A DNA stretch of 64,000 nt. Origin: Mariniflexile maritimum. Lineage in GTDB: Bacteria; Bacteroidota; Bacteroidia; Flavobacteriales; Flavobacteriaceae. The stretch covers positions 1 to 64,000 of the forward strand of contig NZ_WRPN01000012.1 in NCBI RefSeq assembly GCF_009746565.1. Direction: 5' to 3'. A program made the position numbers and the translations under genes. Under the pieces are notes generated by a model that was given only the letters and a program-made list of their open reading frames with translations, was not told the origin of the DNA and ran no database searches. The number at the start of each line of letters is the position of its first letter. Within the stretch, counting starts at the first letter, position 1. Of the stretch, positions 21,663 through 29,420 are shown one piece after another.

Positions 21663-22982
21663 TTATTTTGAAGTTTTATAAGTAGCATAGCCATAATGGG
21701 AAACCACTGCCAAACAAATGAAGGGCAGGATAAATGAAAAGTTCACCTCAGGTATGAACCCGAGTATTTTAACATCGGAAAAGCCCGAACCGCCCCAATC
21801 CAAAATGCTTCCCTGTAAAATGGGCATGAGTGCGCCGCCAACAATGGCCATGACCAAGCCTGCGGAACCAATTTTGGCTTCCTCGCCCATATTATTTAAA
21901 GCGATGCCGTAAATGGTAGGGAACATAATGGACATAAAAACCGATATGGCCACCAAAGAAATCAAACCGGCCATTCCGGGCAATAAAATGGCACCGGCAC
22001 TACAAAGCATACCGCCCATACCGAAAAGCATTAAAATTTTAGAGGGATTTATCGATTTCATTAAGGCCGTTCCAATCCATCTGCCCACCAGAAACGACAT
22101 CATGGCAGCCACATTGTAATAGGTGGCGGTCAATTCCCAACCGAAGGTATCGTTCAAATTATCAACATACTGAAAAATGTAGGTCCAGCACATAATCTGC
22201 GCCCCAACATAAAAGGCCTGGGCAATCACGCCATGTTTGTAGTTTGCATTGCTAAACAGTTTTTTAAAGGATTCGGAAAGTCCCATTTTGTCTTCTGGGG
22301 CGGTTTTCGGAATCTTCGTAAAAACGATGAGGGCCATAATTGCCAAAACCAACACCCCCAATGCAATGTACGGAATGCTTATAATGCCCAAATCGTTTTC
22401 CCGAATGGTTGCCAGTTCCTGTGAAGTTAAAGCGTTGTAGGCCTCGGCAGAATAATCATCGGAACGCAACGCACCGATAATAAAGACCTGTGCTATTATC
22501 ATGCCCGTTAAAGAACCAATGGGGTTAAAGGCCTGTGCCAAGTTAAGGCGTTGGGTGGCCGTTTCCTGGTCGCCCAACATCAAGATCAAGGGGTTGGACG
22601 TGGTTTCCAAAAAAGCCAATCCGCAGGTAAGGACCCACAGGGATATTAAAAAATAATTGAATTCTTGGTTCGCCGCCGCCGGATAGAACAAAAATGCCCC
22701 CAGGGCGTATAAGGACAGCCCCAAGATTATCCCCGATTTGTAACTGTATTTCCTAATGAACAAGGCTGCGGGCAAGGCCATGAAAAAGTACCCAAAATAA
22801 AAGGCGAACTGCACCAACGACGCTTGTGTGTTGGATAGTTCGGGCATTACTTTTTTAAAGGCAGATACCATGGGGTTGGTTAAATCATTGGCAATGCCCC
22901 ATAAGGCGAACAAGGAGGTAATGATGACGAACGGCAGCAAAAGCGATTTTCTAACAACTGGGATTTTTGGGTGTTGGTTCAT
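21663..22982 (-). CDS. FucP-like sugar:H+ symporter (MFS), probable L-galactose importer
   Basis: This 439-residue inner-membrane protein has about 12 helices and FucP-family marks: FALWGIANDLTNPMV near residue 20, QFAFYFGYFFMALPA near 55, and LETTSNPLILMLG near 130. FucP carries L-fucose, and L-galactose differs only by the C6 hydroxyl, so L-galactose is a sensible cargo given the neighbouring catabolic genes. It is 13 bases after the reductase gene. Transport of other neutral hexoses cannot be excluded. Confidence 0.88.
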   Translation of the reverse strand: MNQHPKIPVVRKSLLLPFVIITSLFALWGIANDLTNPMVSAFKKVMPELSNTQASLVQFAFYFGYFFMALPAALFIRKYSYKSGIILGLSLYALGAFLFYPAAANQEFNYFLISLWVLTCGLAFLETTSNPLILMLGDQETATQRLNLAQAFNPIGSLTGMIIAQVFIIGALRSDDYSAEAYNALTSQELATIRENDLGIISIPYIALGVLVLAIMALIVFTKIPKTAPEDKMGLSESFKKLFSNANYKHGVIAQAFYVGAQIMCWTYIFQYVDNLNDTFGWELTATYYNVAAMMSFLVGRWIGTALMKSINPSKILMLFGMGGMLCSAGAILLPGMAGLISLVAISVFMSIMFPTIYGIALNNMGEEAKIGSAGLVMAIVGGALMPILQGSILDWGGSGFSDVKILGFIPEVNFSFILPFICLAVVSHYGYATYKTSK

Positions 22983-22995
22983 TTTTCGGGATGGT

Positions 22996-23943
22996 TTATT
23001 TTAGGTTTAGTATAATATTGGTGATGTCGTTAAATAGGTGTTCCGGCAGTTTGCCCTCGTGCCATGCGTTCAATAGGTCGGTTAATTGCTCCTTAGTTGT
23101 TGGCCCCACCACAACCCTATCGGCTTCCTGCATTGAGAACACATAGCGCAATGCCAATCTGGATAGCGGGATGTGGTTATTTTTAGCAATCTCATCTACC
23201 TTTAAGGCGGTGTCCACATCCAAATTGGTAATCCATTCGTTATTGGGGCGTTCCCTGTTGTAGGTTTCCAGCCTTCTTCCCAACAGGCCCATGTGCAGGG
23301 CAGAAGCGGCATAATAACCGATGTTCTCTTTTTGGATCTGCGGCATGTCCTTTTCAAAAGCACTTAGGTTACAGGCATCCAATTTCAAAAAGCCCGAAAG
23401 CACATCAAAGTTTTCCTTGACCATGTATGGGTAAAACCTTTCAATGGGATTGCCGCCAATGCCCAAGCTTTTTACAATGCCTTCTTTTTTAAATGAATTC
23501 AAACAGGCCATGATTTCGTCCATTTTTTCAACAGGAACCAAATGTGGCTCGTGCAGAAACAGCAGGTCTATGGTATCGATGCCCAAAACCTCCAAGCTTT
23601 CGTAAACACTTTTTCGCATGGTTTCGGGTGAATAATCTATAATAAACTCATCAGCTTTGTCCGCATTTAATCGACCGACTTTAGTGCTTATAAAAGGTTT
23701 TTCCCCAGACCATTGTTTCAACGCTTTCCCTAAAAATTCCTGAGACCTATTGTACGATGGCGCGGTATCAAATACATTTACGCCATGCTCCAAGGCATAT
23801 AGTAAGGTATCAACGGCATCTTTTTCTTCAATGGGCCGCCAAACGCCTCCCAAACCGGAACAGCCGCAAACCAATCGGCTTTGGTTGTTAAAGAATGTAC
23901 TTTTTTTATAATCGCCTTGTATATACGTTGGTTTTGTGCTCAT
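22996..23943 (-). CDS. Aldo/keto reductase, probable L-galactose (L-fucose) 1-dehydrogenase
   Basis: The 315-residue enzyme is a TIM-barrel AKR with the full Asp-Tyr-Lys-His tetrad: Asp and Tyr in FDTAPSY, Lys in ISTKVGR and His in LLFLHEPH. The closest type is the L-galactose/D-threo-aldose dehydrogenase group, which oxidises C1 of the sugar to a lactone with NAD(P)+. Next to a lactonase, this makes it the first step of oxidative L-galactose breakdown. L-fucose would also fit the enzyme, but the downstream enzymes favour L-galactose. Confidence 0.85.
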   Translation of the reverse strand: MSTKPTYIQGDYKKSTFFNNQSRLVCGCSGLGGVWRPIEEKDAVDTLLYALEHGVNVFDTAPSYNRSQEFLGKALKQWSGEKPFISTKVGRLNADKADEFIIDYSPETMRKSVYESLEVLGIDTIDLLFLHEPHLVPVEKMDEIMACLNSFKKEGIVKSLGIGGNPIERFYPYMVKENFDVLSGFLKLDACNLSAFEKDMPQIQKENIGYYAASALHMGLLGRRLETYNRERPNNEWITNLDVDTALKVDEIAKNNHIPLSRLALRYVFSMQEADRVVVGPTTKEQLTDLLNAWHEGKLPEHLFNDITNIILNLK

Positions 23944-23950
23944 TTTTTGT

Positions 23951-24778
23951 TTATAAATTATAAAATTTTATAGCGTTTTTGCCCATAATATCGGCCTGTT
24001 CAGCCTTGCTTAAAGTTGCTATAAAATTGGTTACCAAATCTTTCACTTGTTTGTAATGGCCTGCCACCAAGCACACGGGCCAGTCGGAACCGAACATCAG
24101 CCTTCTGCTTCCAAAGGCCTTTAAAACCACATCCATGTAGGGCTCTATTTGCGATGCTGTCCAGGTTTTGTAATCCGCTTCGGTAATCATGCCAGATAGT
24201 TTGCAATGCACGTTTTCTTGTGCTGCGATTGCCTTCATCAGGGTTGCCCAACCATCAAAAAAACCGTCCTTTATATACGGTTTTGCTATGTGGTCGATAA
24301 CGAATTTCTGGTTGGGAAAACGTTTTACAAATTCCAGGACAGCGCCCAATTGATGCGGAAACACTAAAATATCGTAAGTAAAGCCATGTTTTTCCAAAGC
24401 TGCAATGCCCCTTGAAAAATCTGGCCGCAACAGGAAATTATGGTCTGCTTCCCCTTGAACTACATGGCGAAACCCTTTTAGTTTTCCAATTGCACTATAC
24501 TGATTTAAAACAGCGTGAATGTTTTCAGCCCTTAAATCAACCCAGCCAACAACGCCTTTGATGAATTGGTTCTCTTCTGAAAGCTTGATCAGAAAATCGG
24601 TTTCCGCCAAGGTTTGGTCTGCCTGAACCGCCACACAGCCCTCAATGCCACTTTCCGCATATACCTTTTTTAAATCGGGGGGTAAAAAATTGCGACGGAT
24701 AACGGCCATATCATCATCAATCCATGCGTGTTTTACGGGTTCGTAATTCCAAAAATGTTGATGCGAATCTATTACCAT
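23951..24778 (-). CDS. Amidohydrolase-family lactonase, probable L-galactono/L-fuconolactonase
   Basis: This 275-residue enzyme is of the COG3618 type. Metal-binding and catalytic motifs are DSHQHFW at residues 3-9, a conserved VVGWVDL, FVIDHIAKP near 168 and FGSDWPVC near 232. Family members open the 1,4- or 1,5-lactones of L-fuconate, L-galactonate or L-rhamnonate. It is translationally tight with the tagaturonate reductase gene (1 base apart) and 7 bases before the AKR gene, so it should hydrolyse the lactone made by that AKR to L-galactonate. Confidence 0.85.
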   Translation of the reverse strand: MVIDSHQHFWNYEPVKHAWIDDDMAVIRRNFLPPDLKKVYAESGIEGCVAVQADQTLAETDFLIKLSEENQFIKGVVGWVDLRAENIHAVLNQYSAIGKLKGFRHVVQGEADHNFLLRPDFSRGIAALEKHGFTYDILVFPHQLGAVLEFVKRFPNQKFVIDHIAKPYIKDGFFDGWATLMKAIAAQENVHCKLSGMITEADYKTWTASQIEPYMDVVLKAFGSRRLMFGSDWPVCLVAGHYKQVKDLVTNFIATLSKAEQADIMGKNAIKFYNL

Positions 24779-24779
24779 A

Positions 24780-26216
24780 TCAATCCATAAAAGTTTTCAA
24801 TGCCGTTTGCATACCGTTGTTTACAATGGTTTCTAGGTGTTTTGCCACTTCCTTTTCCAATCCGTTAATTTTCGTGAGGTCTGTTCCCCAAAAATCCGTA
24901 TTCGACAAGGTGGCTTTTACAAGGCTTGGCACATCCTTGGTTTTCCATTGTTTTTCAAAGAAGGCCAACACCGAAGCATCGTCCTTTAGTGCAATGGGGG
25001 CGCCGTTTCTATCGCCCTTATAAAACGCCATTAAGGCCGCCAATGAGAATAACAAATAGGAAGGCAGTTCGTTTTTTCTCTTGATGAACCCCAAAACCGA
25101 TGGCAGCACCCGTGTTTTGTACTTGGAGATGGAATTTAATGAAATGCTCATCAGTTCATGCTCCAAATAGGGGTTTCTGAAACGGTCCAGCACATCACTT
25201 GAAAATTGGTTCAGTTCCTCATCGGGTAAATCCAATGTCGGACAAATATTTTGAAACAGGGCTTCTTTCAGGAATTTTCCAACCACGGCGTCTTCCAACG
25301 ATTCGCGCACACGGTCTATGCCATACAAATACCCCACAGGCACCAAAGTGGTGTGCGCACCGTTTAAAATGCGGACTTTTCTAGTTCTGTAAGGCTCCAT
25401 GTTATCTGTGAAAACAACGTTCAATCCGCAGGCTTCCGCCGGAAATTCCTCTTTTACGGATTCAGGGCCTTCAATGACCCATAAATGGAATTGCTCGCCT
25501 TCAACCACTAAATTGTCCTTGTAGCCCAATTCCGAAGTAATCGCATCCATTTTATCCTTTGGATAGCCCGGAACAATCCTGTCAACCAAGGTGTTGCAAA
25601 AAATGTTGTCCTCATTTATCCATTCGATAAAGTCTTCACCCAACTGCCAATCGGAGGCATACTGCAGGATGATGCGCTTTAAATTATCGCCATTTCTATC
25701 GATCAGTTCACATGGAATCACAATCAAGCCCTTATCGGAAGCACCACCAAAGGCTTGAAACCTTTTGTAGAGTAAAGCCGTTAATTTTCCGGGGAAACTG
25801 GTCTGGGGTTTATCATCCAATCTGTCATTCTCATTATAAGCAATACCGGCTTCTGTGGTGTTTGAAATTGCAAACCTTAAATTTGGGTTTTCGGCGTTTG
25901 CCAAATAATCCGCATGGTTTTCATACGGATTGATGCCCCTTTGGATACAATCGATAATGTCGTGCTCGCTGATGGCCGTTCCGTCCTTAATGCCGTTTAG
26001 GTACAGTGTATAAAGGCCATCCTGCTCGTTCAGCATTTTTACCAAGCCTTGGTTGATGGGCTGGATTACCACAACACCGCCATCAAAACCGACTTGTTTG
26101 TTCATTTCATGAACCATCCAATTGGCGAATGCCCTTAAAAAGTTGCCTTCCCCAAATTGTATGATCCTTTCGGTATAGGTCTTTGCCTTTACCGTATTTC
26201 TGTTTAATGCGTTCAT
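24780..26216 (-). CDS. uxaB: Tagaturonate reductase (altronate oxidoreductase)
   Basis: The 478-residue NAD-dependent enzyme belongs to the mannitol dehydrogenase family. It has RIIQFGEGNFLRAFANWMVH at the N-terminus (nucleotide-binding fold), LNGIKDGTAI, DNMEPYRTRKVRILNGAHT and the FLKEALFQ region, all as in UxaB. It reduces D-tagaturonate to D-altronate. That substrate arises from L-galactonate by the dehydrogenase encoded upstream, so the two enzymes make a redox-neutral pair. The remains of the next-step gene, uxaA, lie immediately upstream. Confidence 0.92.
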   Translation of the reverse strand: MNALNRNTVKAKTYTERIIQFGEGNFLRAFANWMVHEMNKQVGFDGGVVVIQPINQGLVKMLNEQDGLYTLYLNGIKDGTAISEHDIIDCIQRGINPYENHADYLANAENPNLRFAISNTTEAGIAYNENDRLDDKPQTSFPGKLTALLYKRFQAFGGASDKGLIVIPCELIDRNGDNLKRIILQYASDWQLGEDFIEWINEDNIFCNTLVDRIVPGYPKDKMDAITSELGYKDNLVVEGEQFHLWVIEGPESVKEEFPAEACGLNVVFTDNMEPYRTRKVRILNGAHTTLVPVGYLYGIDRVRESLEDAVVGKFLKEALFQNICPTLDLPDEELNQFSSDVLDRFRNPYLEHELMSISLNSISKYKTRVLPSVLGFIKRKNELPSYLLFSLAALMAFYKGDRNGAPIALKDDASVLAFFEKQWKTKDVPSLVKATLSNTDFWGTDLTKINGLEKEVAKHLETIVNNGMQTALKTFMD

Positions 26217-26309
26217 GTTGTTTTTTTTGCTTATGCTGGTTATATTGTACTTAATTCGTTTATCGTTTTCCCACAGATTCCGCAGATTTTTGCAGAAATG
26301 CCCCTAAGG

Positions 26310-26585
26310 TTTGAAATTCGTAAACCACAGCCACCATCGTACTTTAAAAACTTGATGCCGTCCACAAGTGGGAACACCCTGTGTTCAGAACGTTCTTCCT
26401 TGGTACCTATAATGGGCGTTTTTAGGAGGTCTTCAGAAGAGAGGCCCCAGATTTTTATTCATGGATTATCGCCGGGGTATTAACTTCAAAATCATTGTTG
26501 GTTTCGTAGCCCAATTTTTCGGCAAGGGCGTTATGGCAACGATGATGTTGTCCTTGGAGTCTATTTGAACGTCATGCTTGGACAT
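26310..26585 (-). pseudogene. uxaA: Decayed altronate dehydratase (uxaA) remnant
   Basis: Reading the minus strand from an ATG at 26585, 5 bases after the alcohol dehydrogenase stop, gives MSKHDVQIDSKDNIIVAI, the start of a UxaA SAF domain. The frame then breaks. A second frame gives NALAEKLGYETNNDFEVN then TPAIIHE and a TAA where Tyr is usual. A third frame gives TPIIGTKEE, HRVFPLVDGIKFLKYDGGCG, which matches the UxaA consensus VFPNVDGIKxLTHxGGCGG. Most of the SAF-to-core link and the whole C-terminal half are deleted. The enzyme would have dehydrated D-altronate to 2-keto-3-deoxygluconate. The reading is by eye and the alignment needs a search. Confidence 0.75.
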
Positions 26586-26590
26586 GGGTT

Positions 26591-27601
26591 TTAGTTGAAG
26601 GTTACGGTTGCTTTGATGACGCCGGTTTCAGGTTTCAGCCAACTATCAAAATTGGCTATCATGTCGGTAAACAGTACATTGTGTGTTATGAACGATTCCG
26701 TTGGAAATTGGTTTAACACGCTTATAACGTGCTCAAAATCTTCGGTAGTGGCATTCCGGCTGCACATAAGGGTCATTTCCTTGGCGTGAATCTTTGGGTG
26801 CGTATAAGTGAGTTCACCTTTTGAAAGCCCGACCAAGACAAAGCGTCCGCCGTGCGACATGTAATCCGGACAGGCCTCTAAGGCAAATTTATTGCCCGAG
26901 GCATCAAATACGGCCGTGCACAGATCGCCGTTGGTAATCCCTGAAATGTCGCTTACAGCATCTTCTCCTGCTTTCACCACATGATCGACGCCAATTTTTT
27001 CCTTGGCATAGGCCAATCGCTGTTCGTTCATATCGATAGCAATCACTTTCGCACCGGCTATTTGCGCCAATTTCATAATGCCAATCCCAATGGGGCCACA
27101 GCCTACCACGGCAACGGTTTCCCCTGGAAGTATATTTGCCCTCCTAATGGCATGGGCGCCAATGGCCAAAGGCTCCACAATGGCCATTTGGTTATCTGAC
27201 AGGTTGTTGGCTGGCAATAAAATATTGGCGGGTACGGTTATTTGCTCTTGCATACCGCCATCGGCATGCACGCCCAGCACCTTAATGTTGGTACAGCAAT
27301 TGGTCTTTCCGTTACGGCACGCAATACAGGTGCCGCAGCTTACATAGGGCATTACCACCACTTTGTCACCGGCCTTAATCCCTTTTGGGTTTTCGCTAAT
27401 TTCCAAAACTATCGAGGCCAGTTCGTGGCCCAATATCCTTGGGTAGGTAAAAAAGGCTTGATTACCGCTATAAGCATGTAAATCGGTGCCGCAAATACCC
27501 ACTTTATTTATTTGCAATAATGCTTCTCCTTCTTTTCTAACAGGGGCTTCTTTTTCCTTTAGTAGAAATTCGCCCGGTTTTTCGCAAACTATGTATTTCA
27601 T
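26591..27601 (-). CDS. Zinc-dependent alcohol dehydrogenase, probable L-galactonate 5-dehydrogenase (LgoD-like)
   Basis: The 336-residue MDR enzyme has the catalytic zinc Cys in GICGTDLHAY, GHE, the four structural-zinc cysteines in CGTCIACRNGKTNCC, and the Rossmann GCGPIGIGI near residue 168. LgoD (YjjN) of E. coli oxidises L-galactonate to D-tagaturonate. Placement with uxaB, the uxaA remnant and the lactonase supports the same job here. A terminator-like hairpin separates it from GH29. Sorbitol- or threonine-type activity is the alternative. Confidence 0.82.
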   Translation of the reverse strand: MKYIVCEKPGEFLLKEKEAPVRKEGEALLQINKVGICGTDLHAYSGNQAFFTYPRILGHELASIVLEISENPKGIKAGDKVVVMPYVSCGTCIACRNGKTNCCTNIKVLGVHADGGMQEQITVPANILLPANNLSDNQMAIVEPLAIGAHAIRRANILPGETVAVVGCGPIGIGIMKLAQIAGAKVIAIDMNEQRLAYAKEKIGVDHVVKAGEDAVSDISGITNGDLCTAVFDASGNKFALEACPDYMSHGGRFVLVGLSKGELTYTHPKIHAKEMTLMCSRNATTEDFEHVISVLNQFPTESFITHNVLFTDMIANFDSWLKPETGVIKATVTFN

Positions 27602-27623
27602 CGTTATATAATGATATGATTTT

Positions 27624-27663
27624 AAAAATTATAAGAGTACATCCATTAAAGATGCACTCCTAT
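27624..27663 (-). terminator. Hairpin between GH29 and the L-galactonate dehydrogenase gene
   Basis: On the minus strand ATAGGAGTGCATC pairs with GATGTACTCTTAT across 13 positions (two G-U pairs), loop TTTAATG, followed by AATTTTTAAAA. It looks like a leaky terminator or attenuator, because the downstream dehydrogenase has little room for its own promoter. Confidence 0.6.
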
Positions 27664-27690
27664 AAACTAAACAAACTAACTAAACTATTT

Positions 27691-29223
27691 TTATAAGGTC
27701 AACTCTAGTACAAAAGCAAAATTCCCCGGTTTTTTTGATGGCATTTCAACGGATAAACCTTTATTGTTTTGAGACCATTTTAAGATTTCGTCACTGCCAA
27801 GCATTTTAACGTTGGAGACTTTATTTTCGGAAGATTTAACAGATTTTATAAGTACGCTATTGTTTTCTGGCCATGCCATCATAATAGCATAAAGTTTATT
27901 TCCTTTTTTGGTGAAGCGAATATCCTGACCTGTAAAATCTTTATTTTGACCTTCGGAATGGTGTCCTTTTTTAACTTCGGTGGGGCCTTCGCCAAAAGTT
28001 TTCCAATATTTGGTATCGTATATGGCATCACCATTGATGGATAACCAATTACCAATTTGTAATAAAATCTCTTTTTGGTCCTCTGGAATGGTGCCGTCCG
28101 ATTTTGGGCCTACATTCAATAATAGGTTGCCGTTTTTAGAAACAATATCAACCAAATCGTCTATAAGCTGATTGGCTGTTTTTGATTGCCAATTGCTAAC
28201 ATACGACCATGAATTCTTACCAATAGAGGTATCTGTTTGCCAAGGCAGCTTGCGGATTCCCGGAAGTTTTCCGCGTTCTAAATCGTAAATAACCGTACCT
28301 TCAGGAAACGCTTCATGGTCAAAATTCTTATCGTTAATTACCACTTCTTTTCCCCATTCAAGTCCTTTGTTGTAGTAATAGGCCGCTATTTTCGGACGCA
28401 TATCCGCATAGTCGGGAATATCCAAATAAAAATCGAACCACAAGATATCGGGTTGGTAATTATCAATTAAATCGACAGTTCTATCCCACCATTTTTGTTT
28501 AAATTCATTGGAAACAGGTTGGGTTAAATCCTTTCCTTTTGGGGAATATAAATCGGCATACTGAGGATCGGTAGTATCAAAACGATCTTTTTTATTGTAA
28601 AAAGACCAGTTAAAGGCGTAATGTGATGAAGCCCCCATGATGAGGCCTTGTTTACGACCTTCTTTAAACAATTCACCTAAAACATCACGTTTAGGGCCCA
28701 TATCAAAAGCGTTCCATCGGGTTGTGTTCGATTTGTACATGGCGAATCCATCATGGTGGTCGGCAACCGGAATCACATAGCGCGCACCGGCTTTTTTAAA
28801 CAAATCGATCCACTGCGCTGCATTGAATTTTTCACCTTTAAACATGGGAATAAAATCCTTGTAACCAAAGTTTTTTTGATCGCCCCAAGTTTCTTTATGG
28901 TGCGTATAAGCGGCACTTGGGCCAGTTTTTTCAGGAGTTAATTGCGCCGTAAAGGTTGCCGTATCCATATACATTTGGCGTGGGTACCATTCTGAGCCGA
29001 ACGCAGGCACCGAGTAAGCGCCCCAATGGATAAAGATGCCAAATTTTTGGTTGTTGAACCATTCTGGATCTTTATAGTTTTTTTTGATGGATTCCCAATT
29101 GGGCTCAAAAACCTTAACATTTTCTGGTTTGGCTTCTGCTATTTTTTTGTCGTTTTTTGAACCACATGCCACAAGTGTTAAAGAAATGGCTACTAGTATG
29201 AGCGTTAATTTATTTAAAAACAT
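27691..29223 (-). CDS. GH29 lipoprotein, probable exo-alpha-L-galactosidase
   Basis: This 510-residue glycosidase has a lipoprotein signal (LTLVAC, Cys20) and the GH29 barrel: FGIFIHWGAYSVPAF (~61-75), VADHHDGFAMY (~153) and the nucleophile Asp264 in ILWFDFY. GH29 enzymes remove alpha-L-fucose. L-galactose is L-fucose with a C6 hydroxyl, and GH29 members in gut porphyran loci have been shown to release L-galactose. The same-strand L-galactose catabolic genes directly downstream support that reading. The acid/base residue was not assigned. True alpha-L-fucosidase activity remains possible. Confidence 0.88.
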   Translation of the reverse strand: MFLNKLTLILVAISLTLVACGSKNDKKIAEAKPENVKVFEPNWESIKKNYKDPEWFNNQKFGIFIHWGAYSVPAFGSEWYPRQMYMDTATFTAQLTPEKTGPSAAYTHHKETWGDQKNFGYKDFIPMFKGEKFNAAQWIDLFKKAGARYVIPVADHHDGFAMYKSNTTRWNAFDMGPKRDVLGELFKEGRKQGLIMGASSHYAFNWSFYNKKDRFDTTDPQYADLYSPKGKDLTQPVSNEFKQKWWDRTVDLIDNYQPDILWFDFYLDIPDYADMRPKIAAYYYNKGLEWGKEVVINDKNFDHEAFPEGTVIYDLERGKLPGIRKLPWQTDTSIGKNSWSYVSNWQSKTANQLIDDLVDIVSKNGNLLLNVGPKSDGTIPEDQKEILLQIGNWLSINGDAIYDTKYWKTFGEGPTEVKKGHHSEGQNKDFTGQDIRFTKKGNKLYAIMMAWPENNSVLIKSVKSSENKVSNVKMLGSDEILKWSQNNKGLSVEMPSKKPGNFAFVLELTL

Positions 29224-29305
29224 TCTTTCTATTTTTGGTTATATGATGTAAAAAATAAGTACTACTTGAGATTGCTAAATTCAGGGATTTATACAAAAAG
29301 TGAAA

Positions 29306-29339
29306 TGCCTAATGTTTAAATTACTGCAACAAATGGTTA
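29306..29339. promoter_or_regulatory. Tandem operator candidate upstream of GH29
   Basis: TGCCTAATGTTTA (29306-29318) and CAACAAATGGTTA (29327-29339) lie 21 bases apart start to start, 83-116 bases before the GH29 start. They match the pair at 32352-32385 (consensus CAACA-N-ATGTTTA) in sequence and spacing. The first box here is the weakest of the four. Confidence 0.45.
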
Positions 29340-29420
29340 TTTAGGTGTATTTATATTAAAAATTGTTTCTCTGTATAGTCACTTTCATTAAGCATGGCCT
29401 TTATTATGTGGTTTTGCGTT

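Noticed and set aside
21315-29223. Reading the cluster as L-fucose catabolism
   Set aside because: GH29, FucP-like and lactonase genes fit fucose, but LgoD-like dehydrogenase, uxaB and the uxaA remnant only make sense for a C6-hydroxylated acid, i.e. L-galactonate.
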